Positions 18,414-29,189 of a stretch of 64,000 bases of DNA are shown here, in pieces. The notes under the pieces were generated by a model. The model ran no database searches. It was not told the DNA's origin and was given only the letters and a program-made list of their open reading frames with translations. Source of the stretch: DASUSH01 sp963785155 (GTDB lineage: Bacteria > Actinomycetota > Thermoleophilia > Solirubrobacterales > 70-9); the NCBI GenBank assembly GCA_963785155.1, contig CAWAUB010000010.1:1-64000 (forward strand), written 5' to 3'. A program made the position numbers and the translations under genes. Positions within the stretch are counted from its first letter, which is position 1; each line of letters starts with the position of its first letter.

Positions 18414-19763
18414 TTGGCCGAGGACACGCTTTCGATCACGGATAACCGCACCGGCGAGACGTACGACGTCGAGATCTCTGACGAGACCATCAAGACGATG
18501 GACCTCCGCCAGATCAAGGTCAACGACGACGACTTCGGGATGATGGGATACGACCCGGCGTTCACGAACACCGCGTCCTGCCGGTCGGCGATCACCTACA
18601 TCGACGGCGAGGCGGGTGTCCTCCAGCACCGCGGGATCCCGATCGAGCAGCTCTGCGAGCACTCGTCCTACGTCGAGGTCGCCTACCTCCTGATCTTCGG
18701 CGAGCTGCCGACCGAGAAGCAGCTCGAGCGCTGGACCCACGACATCACCCACCACACCTTCGTCCACGAGGACATCAAGAACCTCTTCGAGACGTTCCGC
18801 TACGACGCCCACCCGATGGGGATGCTGCTCTCGGGCGTCGGCGCGCTCTCGACCTTCTATCCGGAGTCGAAGGAGATCGAAGACCACGAGGAGCGCTACA
18901 TGGCGGCGATCAGGCTGATCGCCAAGGTGCCGACGCTCGCCGCGTTCGCCTACCGCCACAGCCTCGGCCTGCCGTACGTCTATCCCGACAACGACCTCAG
19001 CTACTCCGAGAACTTCCTCGGGATGATGCGGATGATGACCGAGGTGAAGTACGAGCCCGACCCGCGGCTCGCGAAGGCCCTCGACGTCCTCTTCATCCTG
19101 CACGCCGATCACGAGCAGAACTGCTCGACCGCGGCGGTCCGCTCGGTCGGCTCGTCGCAGGTCGACCCTTATTCGGCGGTCGCCGCCGGCATCGCCGCGC
19201 TCTACGGACCGCTGCACGGCGGCGCCAACGAGGCGGTGCTGAAGATGCTCCGCCGGATCGAGACGACCGACAACATCCCCGACTTCCTCGAGGGAGTGAA
19301 GAACCGGGACGAGAAGCTGATGGGCTTCGGCCACCGGGTCTACAAGAACTACGACCCCCGGGCACGGATCATCAAGCACCACGTCGAGGAGGTGCTCGAG
19401 GCGACCGGCGACAACCCGCTGCTCGACATCGCCACCGAGCTCGAGAAGCGAGCCCTCGATGACGAGTTCTTCACCGAGCGCAAGCTCTATCCGAACGTCG
19501 ATTTCTACTCCGGCCTCATCTACGAGGCGCTCGGCATCCCCGCCGACATGTTCACGGTGATCTTCGCGATCCCGCGTACATCGGGCTGGATCTCGCAGTG
19601 GATGGAGATGCTCGATGATCCCGACCTGAAGATCGCGCGTCCCCGCCAGATCTACACGGGCAAGCGCGACCAGGACTATGTGCCGGTCAGCGAGCGCTCC
19701 GGCGAAGAGAAGATCACCGGCCCGCCGGCGAAGCGGCCGAAGTTGCCGCGGCGCGGCGCCTGA
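18414..19763 (+). CDS. gltA: Citrate synthase
   Basis: Condenses oxaloacetate and acetyl-CoA to citrate at the entry of the TCA cycle. About 449 residues, the length of the hexameric type II enzyme. Motifs include GVLQHRGIPIEQL, the substrate His in ILHADHEQNCST, the second catalytic His in GPLHGGANEAVLKML, and MGFGHRVYKNYDPRA; the catalytic Asp lies in LYPNVDFYSGLIYEALG. Translation probably starts at TTG 18414, ten bases after the strong GGAGGG ribosome site. A GATAAT hexamer about 40 bases upstream may be the -10 of its promoter. Aconitase and the 2-oxoglutarate enzymes lie further along the window. Confidence 0.95.
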   Translation: MAEDTLSITDNRTGETYDVEISDETIKTMDLRQIKVNDDDFGMMGYDPAFTNTASCRSAITYIDGEAGVLQHRGIPIEQLCEHSSYVEVAYLLIFGELPTEKQLERWTHDITHHTFVHEDIKNLFETFRYDAHPMGMLLSGVGALSTFYPESKEIEDHEERYMAAIRLIAKVPTLAAFAYRHSLGLPYVYPDNDLSYSENFLGMMRMMTEVKYEPDPRLAKALDVLFILHADHEQNCSTAAVRSVGSSQVDPYSAVAAGIAALYGPLHGGANEAVLKMLRRIETTDNIPDFLEGVKNRDEKLMGFGHRVYKNYDPRARIIKHHVEEVLEATGDNPLLDIATELEKRALDDEFFTERKLYPNVDFYSGLIYEALGIPADMFTVIFAIPRTSGWISQWMEMLDDPDLKIARPRQIYTGKRDQDYVPVSERSGEEKITGPPAKRPKLPRRGA

Positions 19764-19771
19764 GGCACCCG

Positions 19772-20113
19772 CTGGCGACGTACAAGCTGACGATCCGGCG
19801 GGGCTCTTCGGTCGACCGGGAGAGTTTCGACAGGCTCGGAGACGCCGTCGAGACGATGGAGGCCGAGGCTGAAGCCGTCGTCGCCGAGGGCCCGCTGCCG
19901 AAGCGCTCGATGATCCGCGACTACGAGCCCGAGACGCAGGTGGCCGCGCGATTCGAGATCTCGACCGGTGGGCTCCTCGGCGGCGACACCGCCGGGATCG
20001 ACGTGATGGGCGACGGCAGGCTGGTCCCGTTCAAGGGAGGTATGGTGCGCCGAGAGCTGGAACCCAAGGGCGCGCAATCGCCGTTCGATGCGGTGCGCAA
20101 GGCCCTCCGGTAA
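19772..20113 (+). CDS. Small conserved-looking protein, non-AUG start
   Basis: Unknown function, about 113 residues if started at CTG 19772 (reading LATYKLTIRRGSSVDRESFD). The first ATG lies only at 19856 and would remove a strand-helix segment that looks coding. The body, EPETQVAARFEISTGGLLGG to RRELEPKGAQSPFDAVRKALR, has alternating polar and hydrophobic residues and no membrane helix or signal. It begins 8 bases after the citrate synthase stop and is probably co-transcribed. No ribosome site is evident, so the start is uncertain or the start codon may be a sequence error. Confidence 0.55.
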   Translation: MATYKLTIRRGSSVDRESFDRLGDAVETMEAEAEAVVAEGPLPKRSMIRDYEPETQVAARFEISTGGLLGGDTAGIDVMGDGRLVPFKGGMVRRELEPKGAQSPFDAVRKALR

Positions 20114-20131
20114 CGAACGAGGGAGACAGGG

Positions 20132-20671
20132 ATGGAAGCAGGACAGACACCGCCGCCGTCAGCGCGTCCGGGAAGGATCGGCGCCGCGGTGATCGTCGTC
20201 GCCGCGGTCACGTTGCTCGCAACGTTCCTCTTCCTTGACTACGTGGACTACGTCCAGACGTACAGCAACGCGCCGGCGTTCGGGGAGGAGCTGGTCCCTG
20301 GAGACGTGGGTTACGAGGCGCCAAGTTCGTACGAGAAAAAGTTCACGGGGATGGACATCTCCGACGAGGAAACCGATGGGTCGGCGATCTTCGTCTGGAC
20401 GATCTTCGCCGGCGGGCTCGCGCTCATCGGCGGTCTGGTCGGACTTATCCCGGCCGTGGCAAGGCGGATCTGGGTCGTCGCGCTGCCGGTCGCGGTTGTC
20501 GCCGCGGGGTGGTGCATCTACTCCGCGACCTGGTTCAACGGTGAGTACGAAGACCTCTCCCGAATGGGGCCCGGCGGAAAGATCTCGCTGGCCGCCGGAG
20601 TCGTGATCTTCATCGCCGCCATCGCCACCAGCGTCGTCGTGGCAATGCGCAACCGCCGAACGGCGCCCTAG
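20132..20671 (+). CDS. Four-helix membrane protein, unknown function
   Basis: 179 residues with membrane helices at about 17-36, 85-105, 112-130 and 152-171. A polar, Asp/Glu/Tyr-rich segment lies between helices one and two, probably extracytoplasmic (YVDYVQTYSNAPAFGEE to MDISDEETDG). The ATG has a good ribosome site (GAGGGAGACAGG). The spacing of 18 bases from the previous gene suggests one transcript with citrate synthase. No family is recognised. Confidence 0.65.
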   Translation: MEAGQTPPPSARPGRIGAAVIVVAAVTLLATFLFLDYVDYVQTYSNAPAFGEELVPGDVGYEAPSSYEKKFTGMDISDEETDGSAIFVWTIFAGGLALIGGLVGLIPAVARRIWVVALPVAVVAAGWCIYSATWFNGEYEDLSRMGPGGKISLAAGVVIFIAAIATSVVVAMRNRRTAP

Positions 20672-20719
20672 CCGCTGCGGGGCGCCAGCGACACCGAGGT
20701 CCCGAAAGGCAGCGTCGCC

Positions 20720-20992
20720 GTGGGGCGGCGGGTGCGCCTCCCGGCCGGCGCCGGGGCACCGATCGCCGTCTACGTCAACGGCGTGCGCCAGAGCGAGGGC
20801 ACGGACTACCGCCTGGCCGAGGGTGGGATCGAGTTCGATCGCCAGATCATCAAGGAGCAGGTCAGCGGCGCCCGCTGGCTGGCGATGCTCCTCGGCCTGT
20901 TCGGGAGCTACGGAAAGAACGAAACGGTCGACGTGGAGTACCGGCTCCGCGGCGAGACGAAGCTGATCTCCGACGCGGAGATCCTGCCTTGA
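20720..20992 (+). CDS. Small hypothetical protein
   Basis: 90 residues from GTG 20720. The frame is open back to 20672, directly after the upstream stop, so CTG 20675 is a possible earlier start. The sequence PIAVYVNGVRQSEGTDYRLAEGGIEFDR and VDVEYRLRGETKLISDAEILP reads like a small beta-sandwich domain. Similar wording occurs in phage and surface beta domains, but that is only a resemblance. It is convergent with the next gene. Confidence 0.55.
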   Translation: MGRRVRLPAGAGAPIAVYVNGVRQSEGTDYRLAEGGIEFDRQIIKEQVSGARWLAMLLGLFGSYGKNETVDVEYRLRGETKLISDAEILP

Positions 20993-21002
20993 GCGGCGCG
21001 GC

Positions 21003-21482
21003 CTAGCTGCCGCTGAGCACGTCGCCCTGGCGGCGGCGGGCGGTGAAGCGGAAGGTCTGGCCGCGTCCCCAGCGGCCGCGCATCTTCACCTGGCCATCGA
21101 CGTGGTTCTCGTCGACCCAGGAGGCGGTCAGCTCGAAGCCGACGTGGCTTGTCTCGACCCGTCCGTCGCGGATCGGCGCGTGGGCGGCCTGGGAAAGCCC
21201 ATCCACGCGGAGGTTGCGAATCTGGCCCCCGCGCACGGAAAACGAGATCCGGTGACGGGAGTCGCCACCGGCGTTACCGAGGTATGCGCCCGCGGCGGGC
21301 CGGAGCCCTGACGCTGTCGCAGCGGCGGGCGAAAGCTTCGGCGCATCGGGCAGACTGAGCCCGGCGGCCGAGATCGCCGCCGGCCGCTCGCGCGGGGGCG
21401 GTGGAGTCATCCTTGCGGTCTGGGGAGCCACATCGACATGTTCGCAGCGAAAGGGGCTTGCCAACACCGGGGGAAACCGCAC
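21003..21482 (-). CDS. Hypothetical beta-rich protein, possibly extracytoplasmic
   Basis: The C-terminal 90 residues form a beta domain with GAYLGNAGG, ISFSVRGGQIRNLRVDG and ASWVDENHVDGQVKMRGRWGRGQTFRFTARR. I associate this repeat pattern with secreted domains in Solirubrobacterales. The N-terminal part is Pro/Ala-rich and shows no convincing signal peptide, so the start (GTG 21482 or ATG near 21410) or a missed frameshift is in doubt. It is divergent from the HD-GYP regulator, 34 bases apart. Confidence 0.5.
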   Translation of the reverse strand: MRFPPVLASPFRCEHVDVAPQTARMTPPPPRERPAAISAAGLSLPDAPKLSPAAATASGLRPAAGAYLGNAGGDSRHRISFSVRGGQIRNLRVDGLSQAAHAPIRDGRVETSHVGFELTASWVDENHVDGQVKMRGRWGRGQTFRFTARRRQGDVLSGS

Positions 21483-21516
21483 TCCTGCTACGGGAAACTA
21501 CTAGCCTCAAATCGCT

Positions 21517-22603
21517 ATGGAGGGCACCCCCACGCAGGGAATCACCGTATTTCTCGACAGCGCGGACATCCTCATCGTCGACGATGAGGAATCGAACACC
21601 GCGGTCCTAAAGCGGCTGCTCGAACGCGAGGGACACGCTTCGGTGAGCACGGAGACCGATCCGGCCAGAGCGGTCGAGCTCTGCCGAGCGGTCTCCCCCG
21701 ATCTCGTCCTGCTCGATATCCACATGCCGCAGATGGATGGCTTCGCGGTGCTCGGCGAGCTGCGCGAGGTGTATGGAACCGAAGGACCGATGCCGGTGAT
21801 CATGCTGACCGGCGACCTCTCCGAGACGGTGCGAAGGCGGGCACTCAGTGAGGGCGCGAGCGACTTCATCACGAAGCCGTTCAACGAGACCGAGGTCGTG
21901 CTTCGGGTACGCAACCTGCTCCAGACTCACCAGCTTCACGTCGCGCTCGAGCGGGCCAACGCCTCCCTAGAGGCCCGGGTTCGCAAGCGCACCGAGGAGC
22001 TCGACCAGGCGCGCATCGAGATCCTCGAACGGCTCGCGGCGGCCGGCGAATATCGCGACGACGCCACCGGCGAGCACGCTCAGCGGGTCGGCCGGATCGC
22101 AGCCCTCCTCGCCGAGTCGCTCAAGTTCGGCGACGAGCGGGTGGACCTGATCCGCCAGGCGGCGACCCTCCACGACATCGGCAAGATCGGCATTCCCGAC
22201 GCCGTCCTCCTCAAGCCCGGCAAATTCACCGACGAGGAATACGAGTTGATGAAGGGCCACACGACGATCGGCGCGGGGATCCTCTCCGGCAGCGATTCGC
22301 CATTGCTCCAGATGGCCGAGGAGATCGCGCTCAGCCACCACGAGCGCTGGGATGGCAGCGGCTATCCCCGCGGCCTGGCCGGGAAGGACATCCCGATCAC
22401 CGGGCGCATCGTCGCCGTTGCGGACGTCTTCGACGCCCTCACGCAGAACCGGCCTTACCGCGACGCCTGGGGCCTCAACGACGCGGTCGAGGAGATCGAC
22501 GCACAATCCGGGACGGCACTTCGACCCGAACGTCGTCGAGGCCTTCTCACAATCGATCGCCGGCGCCGCGGCGGAGCTGATGCGAAGCGGAGCGGTCTCC
22601 TAG
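21517..22603 (+). CDS. Response regulator with HD-GYP domain (one frameshift)
   Basis: RpfG-like two-domain protein. The receiver domain carries the acidic pair VDDEE (about 21-25), phospho-acceptor Asp67 in LVLLDIHMPQMDG and Lys120 in DFITKPFNE. A coiled-coil helix (about 145-175) connects to an HD-GYP domain with HD (219-220) in LHDIGKIGIPD, HHERWDGSGYP (274-284) and DVFDALTQNRPYRDAW. Canonical motifs suggest an active cyclic-di-GMP phosphodiesterase controlled by an unseen histidine kinase. The frame breaks near 22513. After one base is moved the protein ends RHFDPNVVEAFSQSIAGAAAEL at 22603, overlapping the stop of the convergent acyl-CoA dehydrogenase. A longer open frame to 23268 is antisense artefact. 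Confidence 0.88.
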
Positions 22604-23607
22604 GCGGCGAGCCCGGCGAGCTCCGCGACCCGGACGCGGTGGGCGCCCGCGGGGCCCATCAGGGCGCCATCGGTCTTGGCCCGCTTGAGCAGGAACTGCA
22701 GGTCGTGCTCCCAGGTGAACCCGATACCGCCGAAGACCTGCAGCGCCGAAGCGGTGACCGCCCACGCGCTGTCGGAGGCACGGGCCTTCGCCATGTGGGC
22801 CGCAAAGGGGAGCGACTCCGGCTGGGCGTCGGCGCACCACGCGGCGTAGAGCGTGAGCGAGCGCGCCTCCTCGACGTCCCAGAGCATCTCGGCGCAGCGG
22901 TGCGAGACCGCCTGGTAGGCGCCGATCGGGCGGCCGAACTGCTCGCGCTCCTTCGCGTACTCGACCGCCATCTCCATCGCCCGCTGCGCGATCCCGACCA
23001 TCTCGGCGGCGATCGCAACGGTGCCGCGGGCGATGTGCTCGAGCTCGTCGCTCGGGAGCGGGTCGCCGCCGGTCGCGGTGGCGCGGGCGTAGGAGCGCGT
23101 CGTGTCGATCAGTTCGAGCGGCTCGAGCTCCGCCTGCGATGGCTCCGCGATCACTCCCTTAGGGCCGTGATCACATGGGGCGAGAACGAGCACTGCGGCA
23201 CCGTCGCCGTCGATGACGGTCGCCTTCTCGCTCGGCTCGACGGCGGCGGCGCCCCGTTCCTCGCCTGACGCGATCCCGGGGAGCCACTTCGACTTCTGCT
23301 CGTCGGTGCCGTTCCCCTCGATCAGGATTCCGGCGATGGCGTTCGAGAGGTACGGGACCGCGGCGCACGCGTAGCCGAGCTCCTCGCAGATGATCGCCAG
23401 CTCAACCGTGCCGAGCCCCTGGCCCCCGTGCTCCTCGGCGATCGAGATCCCGGGCCAGCCGAGCCCGCAGATCTCGCTCCAGAGCTCGTCGTCGCGGGTG
23501 CCCGCCTCGGCGTGCTCCCGGACGCGCGAGAGCGGCGAGCGCTTGGTCAGCATCTCGCGCGCCGTGTCGCGGATCGCCTGCTGCTCGTCGTTGAAGCCGA
23601 AGTCCAT
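22600..23607 (-). CDS. Acyl-CoA dehydrogenase family protein (short subunit)
   Basis: 335 residues. The N-terminal helical domain MDFGFNDEQQAIRDTAREML is typical, with EEHGGQGLGTVELAIICEELGYA marking the FAD-domain entry. QVFGGIGFTWEHDLQFLLKRAKTD near the C-terminus binds FAD across the dimer. The usual catalytic-base segment of the active paralogue (EGGTTEI-like) is absent, so it may be the non-catalytic partner in a heteromeric enzyme, as in mycobacterial FadE pairs acting on sterol side chains. Its start is nine bases after the stop of the larger acyl-CoA dehydrogenase, indicating an operon and probable complex. The substrate is unknown. Confidence 0.87.
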   Translation of the reverse strand: MDFGFNDEQQAIRDTAREMLTKRSPLSRVREHAEAGTRDDELWSEICGLGWPGISIAEEHGGQGLGTVELAIICEELGYACAAVPYLSNAIAGILIEGNGTDEQKSKWLPGIASGEERGAAAVEPSEKATVIDGDGAAVLVLAPCDHGPKGVIAEPSQAELEPLELIDTTRSYARATATGGDPLPSDELEHIARGTVAIAAEMVGIAQRAMEMAVEYAKEREQFGRPIGAYQAVSHRCAEMLWDVEEARSLTLYAAWCADAQPESLPFAAHMAKARASDSAWAVTASALQVFGGIGFTWEHDLQFLLKRAKTDGALMGPAGAHRVRVAELAGLAA

Positions 23608-23616
23608 GGGTTGGTC

Positions 23617-24810
23617 CTAGCGGAGCTTGGGTAGGCCGAGCACCCGCTCGGCGACGATGTTCTTGAGGATCTCCGTGGTGCCACCCTCGATCGAGTTGGC
23701 CCGGGCACGGAGGAAGCGATAGGCCCACATCGAGTCGCGCTCGAGCATCTCGACTCCGCCGATGTCCACGGCGAGCTCGGTCATCGCCTGGTTGGTCGAG
23801 GACCACTGAAGCTTCGCGACCGAGCCCTCGGGGCCCGGGATGCCGACCTTCATCGTCTGGGTCAGGGCGCGCATCGCGCCGAGCCGCAGGCCCTCGATCC
23901 CGATCTTCAGGCGGGCGATCTTGTCGCGGATCAGCGGGTCGCCGCCGAGGCCGCGCTCGTTCGCGAGCTCGACGAGCTCGTCCAGCGCAGCCGACATCGC
24001 CATCGCCGCCGAGCCGCCGAGGCCGGCGCGCTCGTGCATCAGCGTCGTGATCGCGACGTTCCAGCCGTTGCCGACGCCGCCGATCACGTTGTCGTCGGGG
24101 ATCCGCGCCTCCTCGATGAAGAGCTCGTTGAACTCCGACTCGCCGGTGATCTGGCGCAGGGGCCGAACCTCGACCTCGTCCTGCTCCATGTCGCAGATGA
24201 AGTAGGTGAGCCCCTTGTGCTTGGGCACGTCCGCGTCAGTGCGGGCGACGAGCATGCACCACTTCGCCTCGTGCGCGAACGTGGTCCAGACCTTCTGCCC
24301 GGTCACGACCCAGTCGCCGTTGTCCTTCACGGCGCGCGTCTTCAGCGATGCGAGGTCGGATCCCGACTCGGGCTCGGAGAAGCCCTGGCACCAGATCTCC
24401 TCGCCGGAGAGGATCGGATCGAGGAAGCGCTCCTTCTGGTCCTCCGTGCCGTGGGCGATGACGACCGGGCCGCCCATGACGAGGCCGAGCACGTTCGCCG
24501 GCCGGGGGACCTTGGCGCGGGCCATCTCCTCGGCGGCGATCGACTGCTCGATCAAGGTGGCGCCGCGGCCGCCGTAGTCCTTCGGCCAGGAGATCCCCGC
24601 CCAGCCGCCGGAGTGCATCACCTTCTGCCAATCGCGCTGGAACTGGAACTCGGCCTGGTCGCCGCCGCCGGGGCTCGGGCCAGGGTGGTTCTCCTCCAGC
24701 CACGAGCGGATCTCGTCGCGGAATGCCTCTTCCTCGGAGCTGAGCGTCAGGTCATTCGAAAGATGCAGCGAGATGCGTCTATGACGGGAACCTATCGCGG
24801 CTCGCGCCAC
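23617..24810 (-). CDS. Acyl-CoA dehydrogenase (catalytic subunit)
   Basis: FAD-dependent alpha,beta-dehydrogenation of an acyl-CoA. About 385 residues with WCQGFSEPESGSDLASLKTRA (FAD-contact signature 1), VTGQKVWTTFAHEAKWCMLVARTD, and SIEGGTTEILKNIVAERVLGLP, where the conserved C-terminal Glu signature is intact. The natural start is unclear. GTG 24810 gives an odd basic N-terminus, whereas homologues normally begin near DLTLSSEEEAFRDEIRSW with no start codon at that point here. It overlaps the GNAT gene by 19 bases. With the shorter dehydrogenase downstream it likely forms an alpha2beta2 enzyme. Confidence 0.88.
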   Translation of the reverse strand: MARAAIGSRHRRISLHLSNDLTLSSEEEAFRDEIRSWLEENHPGPSPGGGDQAEFQFQRDWQKVMHSGGWAGISWPKDYGGRGATLIEQSIAAEEMARAKVPRPANVLGLVMGGPVVIAHGTEDQKERFLDPILSGEEIWCQGFSEPESGSDLASLKTRAVKDNGDWVVTGQKVWTTFAHEAKWCMLVARTDADVPKHKGLTYFICDMEQDEVEVRPLRQITGESEFNELFIEEARIPDDNVIGGVGNGWNVAITTLMHERAGLGGSAAMAMSAALDELVELANERGLGGDPLIRDKIARLKIGIEGLRLGAMRALTQTMKVGIPGPEGSVAKLQWSSTNQAMTELAVDIGGVEMLERDSMWAYRFLRARANSIEGGTTEILKNIVAERVLGLPKLR

Positions 24811-25377
24811 ATCGGCGCGACGACGGGTCCGCCGTCCGGCATCTGCTCGTGGGCGAGCGCCTCAAAACCGAGCCGCTCGTAGAAGCCGACCGTGTCCGGG
24901 TTGGTCGCGTGGAGGTACGCGTGCTCGCCGCGCTGGTCGCACGCATCGAGGACCGGCGCGAGGATCGCCGCCCCCGCGCCGTTGCCCTGATTCTCCGGGC
25001 GAACGGCGACATAGACGAGGTGGAGGCTCGGCGGCTCCTCTGGCTTGTGGGCACCCACCGAACCGAGGGCGCCCATGACGTCCGACGCCCGCTCGCCGAG
25101 CTTCTCCTCGACGAACGCGCCGACCCTTGCCATCTCCTCGGGCTCGGCGAGTGGCACTCCGAGGGCGGTCCAGACCGCCGCGGCGCCGGCCTCGTCGTCG
25201 ATGTGGGCCGGGCCCTTGCCGAGCGTTACGCCCACGACCATCTCGAGCCATTCGTGCAGCGCCGAGTCGAAGTCGATCGCGCCGAACATCCAGCGGAACA
25301 TCGGGTCCTCGTCGAAGCCGCCAGCGAGGATTTCCACGATCGAGCCGAGGTCCTCGCGGGTGGCGTCGCGCATCGAC

Positions 25378-25385
<8 letters not shown>
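24792..25385 (-). CDS. GNAT-family N-acetyltransferase
   Basis: 197 residues. MRDATREDLGSIVEILAGGF starts the fold, and VYVAVRPENQGNGAGAAILAPVLDACD is motif A with the Q/RxxGxG/A acetyl-CoA pyrophosphate loop. ATNPDTVGFYERLGFEAL is motif B. The acyl acceptor is unknown. It overlaps the downstream acyl-CoA dehydrogenase (19 bases) and the upstream GH15 gene (8 bases), so the whole minus-strand block 22600-27364 may be one transcript. Confidence 0.85.
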
Positions 25386-27364
<1,979 letters not shown>

Positions 27365-27397
27365 CGGTCCGATTATCGGCGTTTTCGGGCCGTCTTG

Positions 27398-28376
27398 TTA
27401 GAACGCGTACAGCAGCAGCAACGCGGTGCCCACCCAGACGACGGCGGCGGCGATCATCCCCGGGTCGCGGGTCAGGATCTCCGCGGTCGAGCGGGTATCG
27501 CCCCGGTCGTAGATCAGGTAGAGGTAACGGAAGATCCCGTAGATCACCGGCGGCGCCGTCGCCAGCATCTCCGAGCCGATGAAGGGCGAGTCGACCGCAT
27601 AGACGGCGTAGCTGATCACCGCCGCCGCGGTGACCATCGCGATCATCTGGTCGAGGAACGGCAGCGAGTAGTGCTCGAGGACGGGCGGGTGTACCCGGGC
27701 CCGGGGGGACCCGGACGCGAAGCGGAGGATCCCCCGGCGATTGTTTCTCCTCCTGCATGGCCTCCTGGCGTCGCTTGGTGAAGCCGAGGAAGAGGGCGAG
27801 CATGCCGGTGCAGACGAGCAGCCACTCGGAGGCCTGCGCGTCCACGGCGACCGCGCCGGCGACGACGCGGAGGATGAAGAGCCCGGCGATCGTCATCACG
27901 TCGACGATCACGAGCCGCTTCAGGATCAACGTGTAGGCGGCCGTCGCGACGCCGTAGCCCGCGACGATGGCGGCGACCTCGGCGGAGACGGTGAACCCGA
28001 TCGCGATGGCGGCCGCTGCGAGGGCGACCCCGACGGCGGCGGCGAGGCCCGGCGAGAGCTCCCCCGCCGCGATCGGCCGCCGCCGCTTCTCGTGGTGGCG
28101 GCGATCGTGCTCCGCGTCGCGCAGGTCGTTGAGCAGGTAGCCCGCGCTGGAGATCGCGCAGAAGGCGGCGAAGGTCAGCAGCGCCGCGCCGAACGGCTCC
28201 GCCTCGTCGAACTGCCGCGAGAAGATGAGCCCGGCGAAGACGAGCAGGTTCTTGACCCACTCCTGCGGCCGCATCGCGACGATTAGGGCGTGCAGGGTGG
28301 TCCGGCGTGGCGTGGGCGGCGTCATGGTGGGCGGCATTTCGGGAGGCGCAGGCCGCTCCCGGGTGAGCGATTCCAT
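27398..28376 (-). CDS. UbiA-family phosphoribosyl/prenyltransferase, interrupted by a repeat (frameshift)
   Basis: Integral membrane enzyme. RPQEWVKNLLVFAGLIF, the Asp-rich motif NDLRDAEHD (83-91) and RRRPIAAGELS match decaprenyl-phosphate phosphoribosyltransferases, which make the lipid donor for arabinan. About eight helices are visible, ending AAAVVWVGTALLLLYAF. Near 27701-27737 a GC-rich palindromic repeat lies in the cytoplasmic loop between RRQEAMQEEK and VLEHYSLPFLDQM, and the frame changes across it. Either the insertion has inactivated the gene or an adjacent base call is wrong. The start is ATG 28376. Confidence 0.75.
27701..27737. repeat. Dispersed palindromic repeat, copy 1 (inside UbiA gene)
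   Basis: Contains the 19-base core CCGGACGCGAAGCGGAGGA shared with three other sites. The flanks pair as CCGGGGG and CCCCCGG, so the element can fold into a long hairpin whose arm sequence differs from the other copies while pairing is kept. Confidence 0.75.
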
Positions 28377-28499
28377 GGGCAAGGGAGGATAGGTCTGGTG
28401 CGTGGCGGCGGCTGCAGGACGAAAAACAGCGGCAAGTAGGGGAGGGCGACTGGGCCGGAAAGGGGGGCGCGAAGCCGTCCTCGCGACTTATTCGTTCTG

Positions 28500-29189
28500 T
28501 GGACGAATTTCTCGCGAAGGCGGAGCGAATGGTCGCGGAGATCGCAGGTCGGCAGCATGGGTGATCTACGCCGTCGGCCACCGAAAGATCTCTCAGGAAG
28601 GCCGCTGGATCGCCTCCGTTTTCGCCTTCGGCCCTCAGGCCGTATTGAGCCACGACTCCGCAGCTGCCCTCTGGGGCCTCGCACGTTCCCCTACAGGCGC
28701 AGTTGTCCACGTCAGCGTCCCGGACCGAGGCACTCGAACCAAGCGCCGAGGTATCCGCCTGCACTACTCCTCGAGCCTCACGTCCTCCGACACCACCCGG
28801 CGCAAGAACATCCCGGTCACCACCCGCGAGCGCACCCTCGCCGACATGGGCTGGGACTCAGAGCCGACCCGAAGCCACCTCGAGCGGCTCTTCCTGAAGC
28901 TGATCCGCGACGCCGGCCTCCCACGCCCCGAAGTGAACGCCAAGTCGGTCCCTACACCGTCGACTTCCTCTGGCGCACCCCAGCGCCTCATCGTCGAAAC
29001 CGACGGCTACGAGTTCCACTCCTCACGAGCGTCGTTCGAAGTCAGATCGCGCGCCGCGACCGCGAGCTTCAGCGGCGCGGCTTCGTCGTCCTGCGCTTCA
29101 CCTACCGAGAGGTCGCCGACGATCCCGACCTCGTCGTCTCGGCCCTTCGTGCCCCTCTGGCTAGGGATCGATCAGCACACCCGGGTTGA
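28500..29189 (+). pseudogene. Degenerate AbiEi/DUF559-type endonuclease-like gene
   Basis: Pieces of one protein appear in different frames. They are RMVAEIAGRQHG (about 28527), YAVGHRKISQEGRWIASVFAFGPQAVLSHDSAAALWGL (from 28566), VGPYTVDFLWRT and RLIVETDGYEFHSSRASFE (28948-29040), and RDRELQRRGFVVLRFTYREV (to 29125). The order matches AbiEi-antitoxin-like proteins ending in a DUF559 (Vsr-like endonuclease) domain. The N-terminal winged-helix segment between ARQHG and YAVGHR is missing, and at least three frame changes remain. This is more than sequencing noise alone would easily explain. A related broken copy lies at 50761-51684. The stop overlaps the convergent FAD-enzyme gene. Confidence 0.6.
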
